64,000 nt of DNA from NCBI GenBank assembly GCA_001599755.1, contig BCHX01000001.1, forward strand, positions 1 through 64,000. The letters are read 5' to 3'. This DNA is from Gliomastix tumulicola (Eukaryota; Ascomycota; Sordariomycetes; Hypocreales; Bionectriaceae). A model generated the notes under the pieces. The model saw only the letters and a list, made by a program, of their open reading frames with translations. It did not search any database and was not told the origin of the DNA. Shown piece by piece: positions 45,844-57,034 of the stretch. Each line of letters starts with the position of its first letter. The stretch's first letter is position 1. The translations under genes were made by a program, and so were the position numbers.

Positions 45844-47919
45844 TCAAACGACTTGATCAGCATCCTCCGCATGCACTGCAGTGATATCCTTTGTCTTGGC
45901 GTCCACCGAGGCGGCCATCGCCATGCGGCTAGCTTCTGCCTCGACAGCCTCTTGGGGCCTCTTGGACGATTTGGCGGTCTTGTCGCCAATCGCAATAATA
46001 GTACTGTGGCCTGAGTCGCGGTCGAAGTAGGCATCTAGATCCTCTAAAGTACGGTTTGCTGTTTCTGGGTAGAAAAAGTAGACGACGAAGATAAAAGCAA
46101 GGTTGAAAACGGCAAATACTAGAATTCGAGATCTGGAGTTAGAAACTGGTCGGAATGTAACAGTCATTCAGGGAGAAAAGAAATCCCGACTCACTAATGT
46201 AGAAGCGGTAACCAATGTTCTCAATCCCAGTGGGGGTAAATTGTGTACAAACGAAGCCGAAGAGCTTTACCAGGAAGCATTAGTAAAAGATTTCTGTAGT
46301 CTGCAAATTATAGTGTCACATACCCAGTTCGTTGATGTTGCGGCAGCGGCACCAACTGTTCTCATGCCCAGTGAGTTAACCTCGGATTGATAAACCCAGG
46401 GAACCATGCCCCAGGTACAGCCGAAAGCTGCGTAGTAGAAGAATAAGAAAGAGACTGCCACGACTCCCCACTGATGATACACGCATTAGTCCACAATACT
46501 TTGTGCAAGGGGCGGGATTGAGAGCGTTTTTACCTCGAACGGTGCTGTAGAAAGCAATGCAACGGAGATGGCGACCATGATGTAGGCCAGGCTCTGCAAA
46601 GACAGTCCTGTGAGCATTAGGATGCGACGCCCGAATCTGTCAATGATCCAAAAGGCGCAAGCTGAAGAAATCATGTAAGATGTGGCGTTGCAGCCAGTGA
46701 GAATCCTTGCGAGAAGCTCATCCAGGCCAACATTCCTTGTTAAGATGATGGTGAAGTAGTAATTCAACGCGTTGATCCCCCCGAATTGCTACACGTACAG
46801 TCAGCTCTATGCAAGTAATGGCAATACCGTTGTGTTGTTTGTGACTCACCTGCATGAATTGTCCGCCACAGCCAAGCAGGAGGCGCTTCAAGTGGCCGGA
46901 GCGATCACGACGAGCCAACACCGTTGAGAAGGATATGTTTGCCTCCTTCTCAATCAGGAGCGCGCCCTTGATGGATTGATATTCGCTTTGAACAATGGTG
47001 TCGTCAATGGACAGCCCTTTACCAAAGTAGCGGCGAATGGCTTCGAGTCCGTCCTCAGTTCGGTCTTGCTTGAGAAGCCATCGTGGGCTCTCGGGTACGA
47101 ACGCCAAGAAAGTGAACATGAAGAAACAAGGCACAAGCTAAAAGCGTGAGTATCTGCACAAGTTCGAAGAGGGACGACAATGTTTTTTACCTGGACAGCA
47201 AGTGGAAGACGCCACTGCCAGCCTCCGGGGAGGAAAGAGCATCCAAGCGTCAACCATGTTGCAATGCAGTAGAAGACAACATTGTGAAGGACCACAATAA
47301 CTGAAAGCTTTCCTCGTCGATCGCTGGCGCAAGATTCGGCTTGGAAGATACCGCAGGTGGAAGACAGCATACCTAAAATTTGGTCAGTATACAATCCTTC
47401 TAATGGAAGGATGGGGGGAATAAAGCATACCATTCCCGATGCCATTGACCACTCTCCCAACAAGTAACTGAGGGAACGAGTACGCCGTGAATTGCAGAAT
47501 CCCACCGATGGCGCTGATCACGCCCCCGGCTCGTAAAGTATTCTTCCTCCCCAATCGGTCGCCAAACATCGCAGCCAACAGGCAACCCAGCAGGTTTCCG
47601 AGCTTGGCACGAGCTGTTAGTCCTTTTTCAACACAAGGAAAAGCTAGATAAATTTTTGGTATGCGGGCTTTTGGGAACATACCGAGAAGGAGCTCGCAGT
47701 GATGCCTTGGATGTCAGACTTCTTGGTCTGTGGGAACGTCTCGATGAAATCCGGGCTGATCAACATTCCGCTCACAATGCCCTGAAACCCAGCATCAGTC
47801 AATATCAGTTGCGCCTTTCACTCGACAAGGAGGGAAGAGACCTGTTCATATCCGTACCACGCCTGAGCCGCAGAATTAGCGGCGGTCAGGGTGACCTCGA
47901 GGGCGTATCCTTCCAGCAT
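45844..47919 (-). CDS. MFS sugar transporter, nine exons
   Basis: Exons: 47919-47842, 47781-47683, 47602-47431, 47372-47191, 47137-46850, 46788-46534, 46470-46324, 46264-46195, 46145-45844. They sum to 530 residues. Landmarks in order are WYGYEQGIVSGMLIS (helix 1), LGNLLGCLLAAMFGDRLGRK, VGRVVNGIGNGMLSS, PESPRWLLKQ, QFGGINALNYY, DRFGRRILM and PETANRTLEDLD. It is a proton-coupled hexose- or pentose-type porter in the plasma membrane. The N-terminus before helix 1 is unusually short (about 17 residues), so an additional upstream exon may exist. Acceptors of exons 3 and 9 were chosen by frame and homology. Confidence 0.87.
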
Positions 47920-48505
47920 AGTGGCGAAGGTGCTGGTTGTTTCTTTCACAGATGTTGTTGAGTGTTGACAGATTAATTGTAGGGAGGTGCACGAGTACAG
48001 AACAAGACGACGTTGGGTTGGAGGGAATAGAGCATGCTTATCTACTCGCTAGTAGTAGCGCAGAAAACACCCCAGTGTCGAGGGAGTCAGTAGAGAACCG
48101 GCGGCCTGGGAGACACCAGGCTCCTACACCTGTCTAGGCAAGGATCCATGGCCCTTACCTCGTTGAGGAACGACAATTTCCCCACGGGCCAACCCCATGG
48201 GGAGTTGCATGGACCAGTGCAGCGGAGAGACGCCGAGCACGTTCTTGCCTGCACAAGACGCTAGGCGAGTCATGTCGAGTCAGCTACGGGAGAAGCGCCG
48301 AAGGCTAGTCAAGGGCTTGTGGGGTTTCCATGCAAGTTGTGCCAAGATATCGAGTCAAAGGATGGAGACATTGGAGACATTGAGGAGTCGTCCTCCCCCC
48401 GCAGTCACCTGGAACACAATTCCTTCCCCTCACCAAAGTCCGGCTCCCCCCCAAATCATTCTTGCTATCGCAGCGCAGGATGCCTGCCATCCTCGAGATG
48501 AAGAC
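47920..48505. promoter_or_regulatory. divergent promoter, transporter and regulator
   Basis: 586 bp between the two presumed starts. The regulator could control its neighbour, but no binding site was identified. The frame upstream of 48506 stays open to 48197, so the regulator might start earlier. Confidence 0.4.
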
Positions 48506-50765
48506 ATGACGGAACAGCACGATCGCAGCATTCGCGTGCTGCGGAAATCTTTTGCCTGTGATGAATGTAAGCGCCGCAAAATCCGCTGCTCAGGCGGCGA
48601 CAGATGTGCCAATTGCTCTCGGGACGCCAAGGACTGTCGATACTCGTCCCCGTCTCAGAGACTGATTGCCCTACAGAGGTACGCGACTGTCTAGCATTCA
48701 CCTTGAATAAACAGATCTCTTATATCTGTCGCTCTTTAGGCGTCTTCGAGAGAGTGAAGAGGCTCGCTATGCAGTGGAAAGAGCCTGGAAGCTGCACCTA
48801 CCTGATGTCGATCTCGCAACTGCGGTCCGGAGCTTGCCTCGGAGCAGCCCAGTAGCAGACGATAGGGACGGGCTTCCCCGCGAGCCTGAAGACGAGCTTC
48901 CGCTTACTGGCACTGGTCCCGGAAAGAGGAGCGAAGGACCCGACGACGACGGACTTGAGCCCGCATCCACGACTCCAATGGAGCCCGCCAACGCCGAGGA
49001 CTACGAGTTTGATGAATCCCAGGACGTCGAGGGATCCATTGACGGCATGGCCTTTCTGACTCCGGATCCACACAAAGCTGGGTATACCGGGCCGCAGTCA
49101 GGCATAGCCGCGCTCAAATTCTTGCAGTCGCTCCCACCATACCTATCCATCAACTACGCCTCGCCTTTGGGGAGCCCGGACGAGCAAGACGTGCCCGAGG
49201 TGTCTTCCCACCCGCCGGCCATCATAAACCGGTACATCGACGAGTATTTCGCCCTGTATCACCCAGCCTATCCGATTCTTCACGAGGGAACGTTCAGGGC
49301 CCGAGTCTCCGGTAAACTCGGTAATGTTGTGGCTCATCGGAAAACTCCCACTGACCACAGTCAACAGGCGCACTTGCAAAACCACGGGACGGCTCATGGC
49401 CGCTGCTGTACAACTCTGTTCTGGCCATCGGTGCCTTCGTCAGCGATCCTAATGCGACCAAAAATGATTTGCCCTTCTTTAGAGAGGCACGGAGACATCT
49501 CAGCATGGACATCCTCGAGAAGGGTTCTCTGGGATATGTACAGGGCCTCACCCTACTGGCCAACTATCTGCAAAAGAGAAACAAGCCCAATGCCGGATTC
49601 ATTCTCATTGGGATCGCGTTCAGCATGGCGCTGGCAATCGGCTTGCACCGCGAATTTGATACGACAAGTTCGACTTTGCCCTTCACCATGGAGACTCGCA
49701 GACGCGTGTGGTGGACGCTTTTCGTCTTCATCTCCGGGGCACAACTGGCCCTTGGTCGCCCTGCCGTTTCTCTGATCGGGGTGAATGTCGAGCTGCCCGC
49801 GAACCTCAATGATTCAGACCTTGCTGTCGACATGGAACATAGGCCTCCCCCCAAATCAGAGCCGACTGTCACGTCCTGCCTGATTTCCCAGGTTAAGCTG
49901 GCTAAAATTGCAAATGCAGTGCACAACGAGCTTCTCACGCATCCGCGGCCGAGCTTTGCGAAGGCTTCCAAGCTCGACGAGACCATCCAATCCTGGTGGA
50001 GCAGCTTGCCGCCCTATCTCGACGAGAATATCATACTGGAGCCTCGGCTAGAGCTTCCCAAGAGAGTCCTCCTCTGGAGATCATACAACCTGCGAATTGT
50101 CCTAAATCGGCCTTTCCTGTTTGAGAACATAGCTGCAGGCGCACAGCTGAACGTCCTCGCCGACCCGATCAACACCTGTCTCACGGCAGCGGACGAGTGC
50201 ATCAGGTCCATCTGCGGATTTCTCAAGTCTATTGAGCTAGCCAGGCGAGGTTTTGCTTGGTATGCAACGGCATGGCTCATCACTGCCAGCTTCGTGCAAG
50301 CCACGTGCCTGATATACAGTCCAGGACATTCTCTGGCTGCGAGCTGGAAGGCCTCTCTCCACCAGGCGGTAGAGTGCTTAGGGATGCTCGGTTCGTCTCT
50401 CGAAATAGCCCTTCGAGCCCGAGATATTCTTCAGAATGTTCTCAGTAAGTGCATACTACCCCCATCCGCCGACTTAAATTTTTCTCACTCCACAACTACG
50501 TTGCTAAGAACGCTGTGGCTCAGAAACCGGAGGATTTCCAACTTCTTCACCTGGGGGAGTCATGAATTCACACTCGGCTACACTAATTCATTCTCAGACA
50601 GGCATGACAGAGGGCTCAGTATTTGGCACAGGTCAAGGCTCGAGCGACTTCTTGTCGCTGTGGTCAGAGGACAACTTTGCATGGATCCCGGAAGGGGATG
50701 CAAGCACCGGACTAGCAAGCTCGGGGAGCAATATGTTATATAACAATGTGTTTAATATCTTATAG
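48506..50765 (+). CDS. Zn2Cys6 transcription factor
   Basis: Four exons, 48506-48678, 48740-49311, 49368-50444 and 50602-50765, give 661 residues. The cluster ACDECKRRKIRCSGGDRCANC...C lies near residue 20, followed by the coiled RLRESEEARYAVERAW linker. The Fungal_trans part has INRYIDEYFALYHPAYPILHEGTF, YVQGLTLLANYLQKRNKP and ETRRRVWWTLFVFISGAQLALGRP, as in GAL4/XlnR-type regulators. The last intron is 157 nt, long for this window. A shorter intron ending near 50508 would lead to an early stop. It converges on the NLR gene with 94 bp between stops. Confidence 0.85.
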
Positions 50766-50859
50766 AGTATCGGAGCTCGGCCTCGAAAATTACCCTAGCT
50801 CTAGCCCCTCTGTTCAAATCGCTTCCCCGGATAAACCTTGGTATCCCAATGTCTCTCTT

Positions 50860-53800
50860 CTACAGGCCCTCCATCGCCTCTTCTGTGTTGAGCAGCTCGC
50901 TAGACAGCAAACGACGCGCACGATACCTTTTGAGCCTACGCTCGATCTCAGTATATCCATATCGAGATGCCAAGGCAAGAGGCGTCAGGTTGTCAGAGCC
51001 TTGTAGAAAGACATCAGCTCCCTGGTCAATGAGGACCTTGGTCGCATCAAATAAACGTAGTCTGACGGCCTTTGTCAATGGCGTATCTCCACATCTAGCC
51101 CTGAAGTTCACGGCAGCTCCATGCTTGATGAGAAGTAGGGCGATTTCTTTGTCCCAAAAGTCCAAGCAGGTCATCAGCGGCGATTCCCCGCCAGTGCTCG
51201 TAGCATTGACATCAGCTCCTCTTCGGATGAAAAGCCTTACCACGGGCATTTGGCGAAGGCTCAGTGCCATCTCGAAGGGAGTGAGCCCACCACTCGTCAA
51301 GCCATTTTGAGCTCCTCTCGTAATTAACAGCTTCGCCATCCTCTGATCGCCGGCTTTCAAGGCTAGCTCAAGTAGTGTCCATCCCCCAATAGGCCCAGAC
51401 GAGCACCTTCTCCTTCCGTAGCAAGTAGCATGAAGAAGTTTCAAGACGCGCCTATCCTTCCCGGTTCGCAATGCTCGAGCAAGGAGTAGCCGGCCTGCCC
51501 TGTCCCTCTGAGATATGATCAATCCGTTGGAAAGGAGATGTTCGGCGAGCTCTTGTCGTTGTGTCCGAATACACCACGAGAGTAGCTTCAGCCCGTGCGC
51601 CCCGCAGACATAGTCGGTGGCGCCCTTATCAACTAGGAAGCTGATGGCCTCATCGTCGCCCCAGTATAGAGCTGCACAGAGTGCGCTGCGACCCATCCTA
51701 TCCTTTACGGCCAAGGACACCCCTTTCCCATGGAGAAGCTCAACCCAGCCCAACTGCTCTGCACCGGATGCCCATGTGATGTATTCTGTTCCTTCAGAAT
51801 TTCCCTGCCGGGGGTCGGCCCCTTTTTCGATAAGGAGTTTGCAGGCGCTGATTTGCGAACTATGCATAGCTCGGCCCAGTGGAGTGAAGTCTTCCGAATC
51901 TTCCTCATCGATGGAAGCCCCATTGCGAATCATCAGCTCGATCAGCTCTAGTCTTCCCTGCTCGGCGGCCCATGTCAACGGCGTCCGGTCGGCAAAATGT
52001 CCCAGGTCGTCTATGCTCCGGAAACCTTCAGTGACATCGATGCCGTTAAACATATGTGAGTCCGAGCCCAGCAGTGCAGCAACAGACCCCTTGCGGTCGT
52101 TGCCGCCGTCAGCCAGCGCCGCGAAGAGAGGGTGCTCAAAGCCGCTTCTCGTAATGGCGATATTTGGATCCGACTTGAGTCTGGTACGGATCAACTCGGC
52201 ATACCCCAACTCGGCCAGGACGTATAAAATATCGCAGCCAGACTGATAATCAAACAAGCCCAGCCCGAGATAATTAGCAACCAGCATCCAGTCCCCGAGA
52301 GGAAACCGGGACATCCAGTCGTCCTGGGGAATCACATGAGCCACCGTGTTGGCGTGGTCAAAAACGTACTCACACGCGTATCCCACGAAGGGGAATTCAG
52401 CGTAAAGCATGTTCACGATCTCATGTCGGGATGCGGGTTCCACGTCTCGGACAATGCTCAGAATTTCATGGTAGCTGAGGTATGCCTGACAGCTTTCCTT
52501 GAGCCTTTCCTGCCCCAAGAGTTGCCACTCTGACCCGAGATCGGGCCACAGCTGTTGGAGACCCCGGTCCTTGATAAGGAAGTCCCGCACTGATTCGTGG
52601 ATGAATTGAACTCTAGCGTCGGTCCCCTCATGCCCTGTTGTCACTTCAGCAAAGCCTTTCGTAGAACTGATGACAAATCGCCGAACGACAAGGGAGCTAT
52701 CCGCCGAAGAGGTGCTAGGAACATCGGGGTCTGCAAGGCCCTTACGCATGAGGCCCACCCAGAGAGCATGGTAATACTCCTCAGGATCAAGAGGTCGCTT
52801 CGAGAAGAGAATCCACATGATTCCGAGCAACAGACTCTCTTTCTTCTCGCCGTCCCGTAGCAGAATGCTCTTGAACAGTGTGTGGAGATCGTCTGGGATC
52901 TCGTCCAGCGTGCTCCTCAGTCTCATCCGGCCATTCGAGTCCTCGGTATTGAGGATGTTCACGGCGAGAATAACCCAGAGGAAAATCCCACCAGCCTTGC
53001 GAAGCAACTCAGCCTGGAGGTCTCTCGCAAGATGTTGATCCTGTATACGAAGCCGATTTCCAATGTAATCCTCCAAGTCCTTGGTATGTCCGGGTTGAAC
53101 CTCGAGGACGAGTTCAAGCCCGTGCCTGATGACGATGTAAGGATAGTGCCGGCTGGAGAGGCATATTCGGAGGGGTACTTCCTGCTCGGTACACTCGTCT
53201 GCCAGCTCCTCAAAATATTGAACCATGTCGATGGCTTGCTGTTCGTCGCATTCGTCGAGCGCGTCGATGAAGAGGTAGATCGATCTTCGCGAGATGCTTC
53301 CGCCCTCAACTTCTAGGTTGAATAATTCTAGGACAGCAGCGAAAAAGACATCTTTCAGGATGATCAGGTTTTCGTAGGTAGCGGGGTTCTCCGGATCAAG
53401 ATCTCTGTCGTCGAGAACTTGTTGGAGATCGGGATACGCCTCAAGTAGCTGTAGGAGTAGTGATCGATACATTCCGAGCACAGACCTCTCGAGATAATTG
53501 CCCCGGGCATTGAAAAAGAAAGATGCTACCAAGCAAGTTCGGGATTGATCGCTGGCTCGTTTCCTCTGCTGCAGGTATGCAAACTTCATGATGGTTGACT
53601 TGCCCACTCCCGGTTTTCCCTTAATCCACAAGAACCCGTGATGGTCAGCCATCTTATCAGGATCAAGCCAATCTCGATAAATTGGATGGTCAAGAAACCA
53701 CTCGCAGGTCTTAGCGTGGGACCTTTCGACATTCGCTCTGCGCGAGTTCATCTCTTTGAAGGATAGCCCTTTCAAGAATGTTTCTCTGAGCTCATAGTTT

Positions 53801-54856
53801 TTAGAGCCAGTACTAGGTTCACGCATAGCTAAACCAAGTGTCTCGCGCGTCAGTAGGACAGGACAATGCGACAGATTCTGGGTGCAATGCGGGGTCTATA
53901 CCAGATGTCCTCCCAATTCCAGGTTCTGTAGCTACCCCGTCATGCGACATAGTCCCCGGCAATGCGGTGAGTAGCTCCGTGGCGTAAGCGGCGGCCACCG
54001 CTGCGGCATACTTTTGCCAATCCTTGTTCTTATGTGAGTCTGAGTAGTCACAGATGCCTCGAATCGGTAGACACGGAATGATATCCATAAGCCCTGCAGC
54101 TTCCATCTCGAAGCAAATAATGTCGAGCTCACGAGCGATGAGATCCCTCGCCGTGCTGCTTCTCATGACCTGATTCCCCGATGCAATCCCTCCGTAATGT
54201 ATTGTTGGATCGCGAGACGGCCGTGTGCTTCTTGGAACTAGCTTGTCTTGGTCACAGTCATTGCAGCCGGGTTCCAATGAGGCATGATTATAAGAGGCGT
54301 AGTAGAGGTGGTCCGGGGCGTCTGGGCACATGAAATCTGGAGCATTGGCAAATTTCTGCTGGAGAATCGACTGAAGTTGGCTTGACTTTAGCTCGTGCTT
54401 TGATCGAAGCGCCGTAACGGCCTTCATGAGTGAAGAGGCAGGGATTCGAGCCGTTGCTGTGCGCCTGAGATGTCCCCCATCGACCATCTTCCCCAGGTCA
54501 ACCTGCATGACCCTTGTGCCTACCACGACATCGCCCAGACGTACGTCACCCATTCCGGGCGCCGCACCGCCAATGCCAACCATCAGTCCCACCCGAACGC
54601 ATCGAAACGTTCGCATGAGGTGCGTCAGGACGATAGCGGCATTGTTGGTACCGTACTGGGATGCCGGGAGACAGGCAATGACAACATTGTGGTGCCCTAT
54701 GCTACCCAAAGAGTAACTGTTGCTGTCGTTTGTCTGCCAGGGCAAGTCTCGATGCACGACATCCAGCACTGCGCAGGCCGCCGCCAGCTCAATGTGTAAC
54801 GCGCAGATCCACGCGACGTGGTAGTCATCGTAGGAAAGTATCGGAGGGGCTGCCAT
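50860..54856 (-). CDS. NLR-like protein: PNP_UDP, NACHT, ankyrin repeats
   Basis: Exons 54856-53902 and 53828-50860 with a 73-nt intron give 1307 residues. Residues about 10-300 are a purine-nucleoside-phosphorylase-like domain (GLMVGIGGAAPG, GDVVVGTRV, CFEMEAAGLMD, GICDYSDSHKN). The linker LSFKEMNSRRANVE leads into a NACHT NTPase with Walker A GKPGVGKST at about 389 and Walker B YLFIDALDECDE at about 503. From about residue 920 to the end there are roughly ten to twelve ankyrin repeats. Such tripartite proteins are the fungal counterparts of NLR immune receptors: ankyrins sense, NACHT oligomerises and the N-terminal enzyme domain executes. The spliced junction reads continuously, so the two overlapping frames are one gene rather than two. 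Confidence 0.9.
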
Positions 54857-55420
54857 AGTCTCGCGTAAATAGACTGGCTGCTGATGGGGAGACTAGCTCC
54901 AGCACGACACAGAGAGTCCCGTCATGAGCCTGGAGTGTTGTGCGAGAAACAGACAGGAGCAAAAGATTACGACGCTGCATGATGAGGGACTCGAGGTGTG
55001 TGGGTTCAAATGATCACGAGAGGCACGTCAAGATGCCTTACCGCTCTCTGCCTTTGTGGGTCCACTGAGCTGAAGTGTACAAAGGTCACGTGCAAGGCGC
55101 ACTCGAATTCTCCTACCCTAGACTTGCCTCCAGAATCGCCTGGTCATGTCAATGTCGGCGTCTTCTGTCCTAACATGATACCTACCAAGCTTGCTGATGA
55201 ACAATCCAGTCAAGAAAACATGTAGATCGCCTGTTAGACATCTATTATATGATTAGGCGATTAAAGACGACAAGTGTCTCCATGGCGAGAAGCTCCTCGG
55301 GTGACGGAAAGCAGTCTAAATGTACGTCAGTTGTCTTGAGGATAAGACTGTAAGGTGGGCAAGCCTGTCGTCGTTTGCCTTTTTTACCCCATACGCTCGC
55401 TAGGAAGGTAGAGCTCTCAA
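54857..55420. other. intergenic, NLR upstream region
   Basis: Presumed promoter of the NLR on the minus strand. No gene supported. Confidence 0.45.
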
Positions 55421-55457
55421 GAGTAATGGGAGGAAGATCTCTCCTCCCATCATTACT
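55421..55457. repeat. inverted repeat, possible hairpin
   Basis: A 14-base arm beginning GAGTAATGGGAGG faces its complement ending CATTACTC, with a 6-7 base loop and a 3-base bulge. It lies between the NLR promoter and the small glycine-zipper gene. It could form a hairpin in DNA or RNA. Function unknown. Confidence 0.5.
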
Positions 55458-55697
55458 CGATGTTCCAATGTCATATCTGGGCAATGAGTGGCACATCAGA
55501 TTGGTGTGAGCTGTAAAGTTTAGCGGCCAGCTCACGTGCTGCCATCATCGTACGTCAAAGACATCATTGACTTCAGTCAGTGGTAACCTTGCATCTTTCA
55601 TCTGCATTCCCTTCCATCCCGATTACTACCAACAGGCAATTTGGACACATAAACAATTCACAAGAGCAGTCGAAGCCCGAGAGGTCACTATTCCACG

Positions 55698-56049
55698 ATG
55701 GAGCAAAAAGATTCGGTGCGTCGTGAGTTGACGAAATTGGTCTCTTACTGACAGATTTGTCGACAGACACAACATCATCTCTTCCACCACCACGATCAGC
55801 AAAACCAGCAACAACAGCAGCCGCCACCGCCCCCTCAGGAATCCGCTCAGCCCGAGAAGAAAGGAGGCGAGGAGGTACGTCAACAGGTGTCCTTCTCGCA
55901 TTCCTGCAATTACGATTGTATTTGCTGACATGATCTTGAAGCATCACCACGGCAAGGACTTTGCGAAAAAGGTCGGAAATGCTGTGACGTTCGGTGCGGG
56001 CGCGACCGCCGGATCTGATGCGGTGAATGCGATCATCAGGAATCTCTGA
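55698..56049 (+). CDS. 77-residue protein with glycine-zipper-like C-terminus
   Basis: Three exons, 55698-55715, 55767-55874 and 55942-56049, joined by phase-0 introns of 51 and 67 nt with clear donors and branch sites. The N-terminal half is His/Gln/Pro-rich (a run of five Gln, then five Pro). The C-terminal 30 residues are amphipathic and glycine-spaced: FAKKVGNAVTFGAGATAGSD then AVNAIIRNL. Gly and Ala every three or four residues suggest a membrane-inserting or self-associating helix. I recall similar short ends in other ascomycete proteins but cannot name a family. It lies 0.84 kb upstream of the NLR on the opposite strand, so a functional link is possible but unproven. Confidence 0.6.
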
Positions 56050-56724
56050 TGGGAGAGGGCAAGAAGCATCAGGCTGGTCATTAATTTCCAATCAGAGATG
56101 GACTGTGAGTCGATGATAATATACTCGTCGGTTAGGTAGTACAATCCGAAGGCGTGTCTGCGCTTCAATGCATCGCACACGCGTAGTGGTGACGTCAAGG
56201 AGGACGCGTCAACTGAAAACACTGGAGGACGCCAAAATGCGACCGGAGAGAACTAAGTCCGTTCCGATAAAAATGCGGGCATAATGACCGGGTATTAGCT
56301 TTAAGCATAATAATGCGTCTTTTCTTAATGCCGGGTCTCGCCTCTGGGGTGTTCCATTCGAAAACGTTGGACGCGTCTCTCCATCGACAAGCCTCGGTGG
56401 AAAACGCCGTAAGATGCCAGTAATGTACAGATAGCTCTCCACACAGCGGAATATATCACTATTGTGCAGACCACTTCCAATAGACTGGCTGTCCTAGCTA
56501 CCAATGAGTCTCAATGCAGGCTTGGCTTGCCTCAAAGAACACCATATTTACGACTCCCTATCTGATATCCTACAGTTCCGCCACGTGCAAGACCGGCTGG
56601 TCGCAAGCCCAATCCCCAAGTGGGAAGGACTTTTGCGCGGAACAGCTTCTAGAACATGGGTTACAGAGAATTTAGGAGCCAGGAAACCCTGCAGGCACGT
56701 TCCTTGGCTGAGGCTTATCGCCGG
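56050..56724. other. intergenic, no gene supported
   Basis: Short frames only. Confidence 0.4.
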
Positions 56725-56991
56725 ACGCGCTGAAGGACCTGCTGGATTGGGTCGACCAGCTGCTGCGGGCCTTGGCCAAGTGGCCTAAGATTGGTTCGGC
56801 CTCCGCCGTTTTCCAGCTTGGCAGATCCGACTTTTATTGGATTATGGAGACTGGCGGGATGAGCGACTGGGACCAGATTGGCCAGCTACGTTCCTTCGCA
56901 CTGCACGTGTGTTCACCGAGTGCCTGATATTAAAGCTACTGAGATGCCAGCCGCCCTTTGCAAATCCCCTGGCCCGATCTGTCCATGATTG
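56725..56991 (+). other. possible ORF fragment, unrecognised
   Basis: An open frame of about 89 codons without a start codon. It reads like a helical protein at first (DALKDLLDWVDQLLRALAKW, then VFQLGRSDFYWI) and loses character later. A GAG acceptor-like end just before it could make it an exon, but no convincing partner exon was found. It may be a decayed gene. Confidence 0.2.
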
Positions 56992-57034
56992 ACAGCATTC
57001 TGCAACGTCCAAGACGATTCGTTTCGCCGCCGCC

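Noticed and set aside
53819..53826. Two separate overlapping genes, nucleosidase-like and NACHT-ankyrin
   Set aside because: A 73-nt intron with branch site and acceptor removes the stop and fuses the frames, giving the known PNP-NACHT-ankyrin order.
55573..56091. 172-codon minus frame
   Set aside because: Overlaps the spliced small gene on the plus strand. The plus strand has proper introns and a sensible product.
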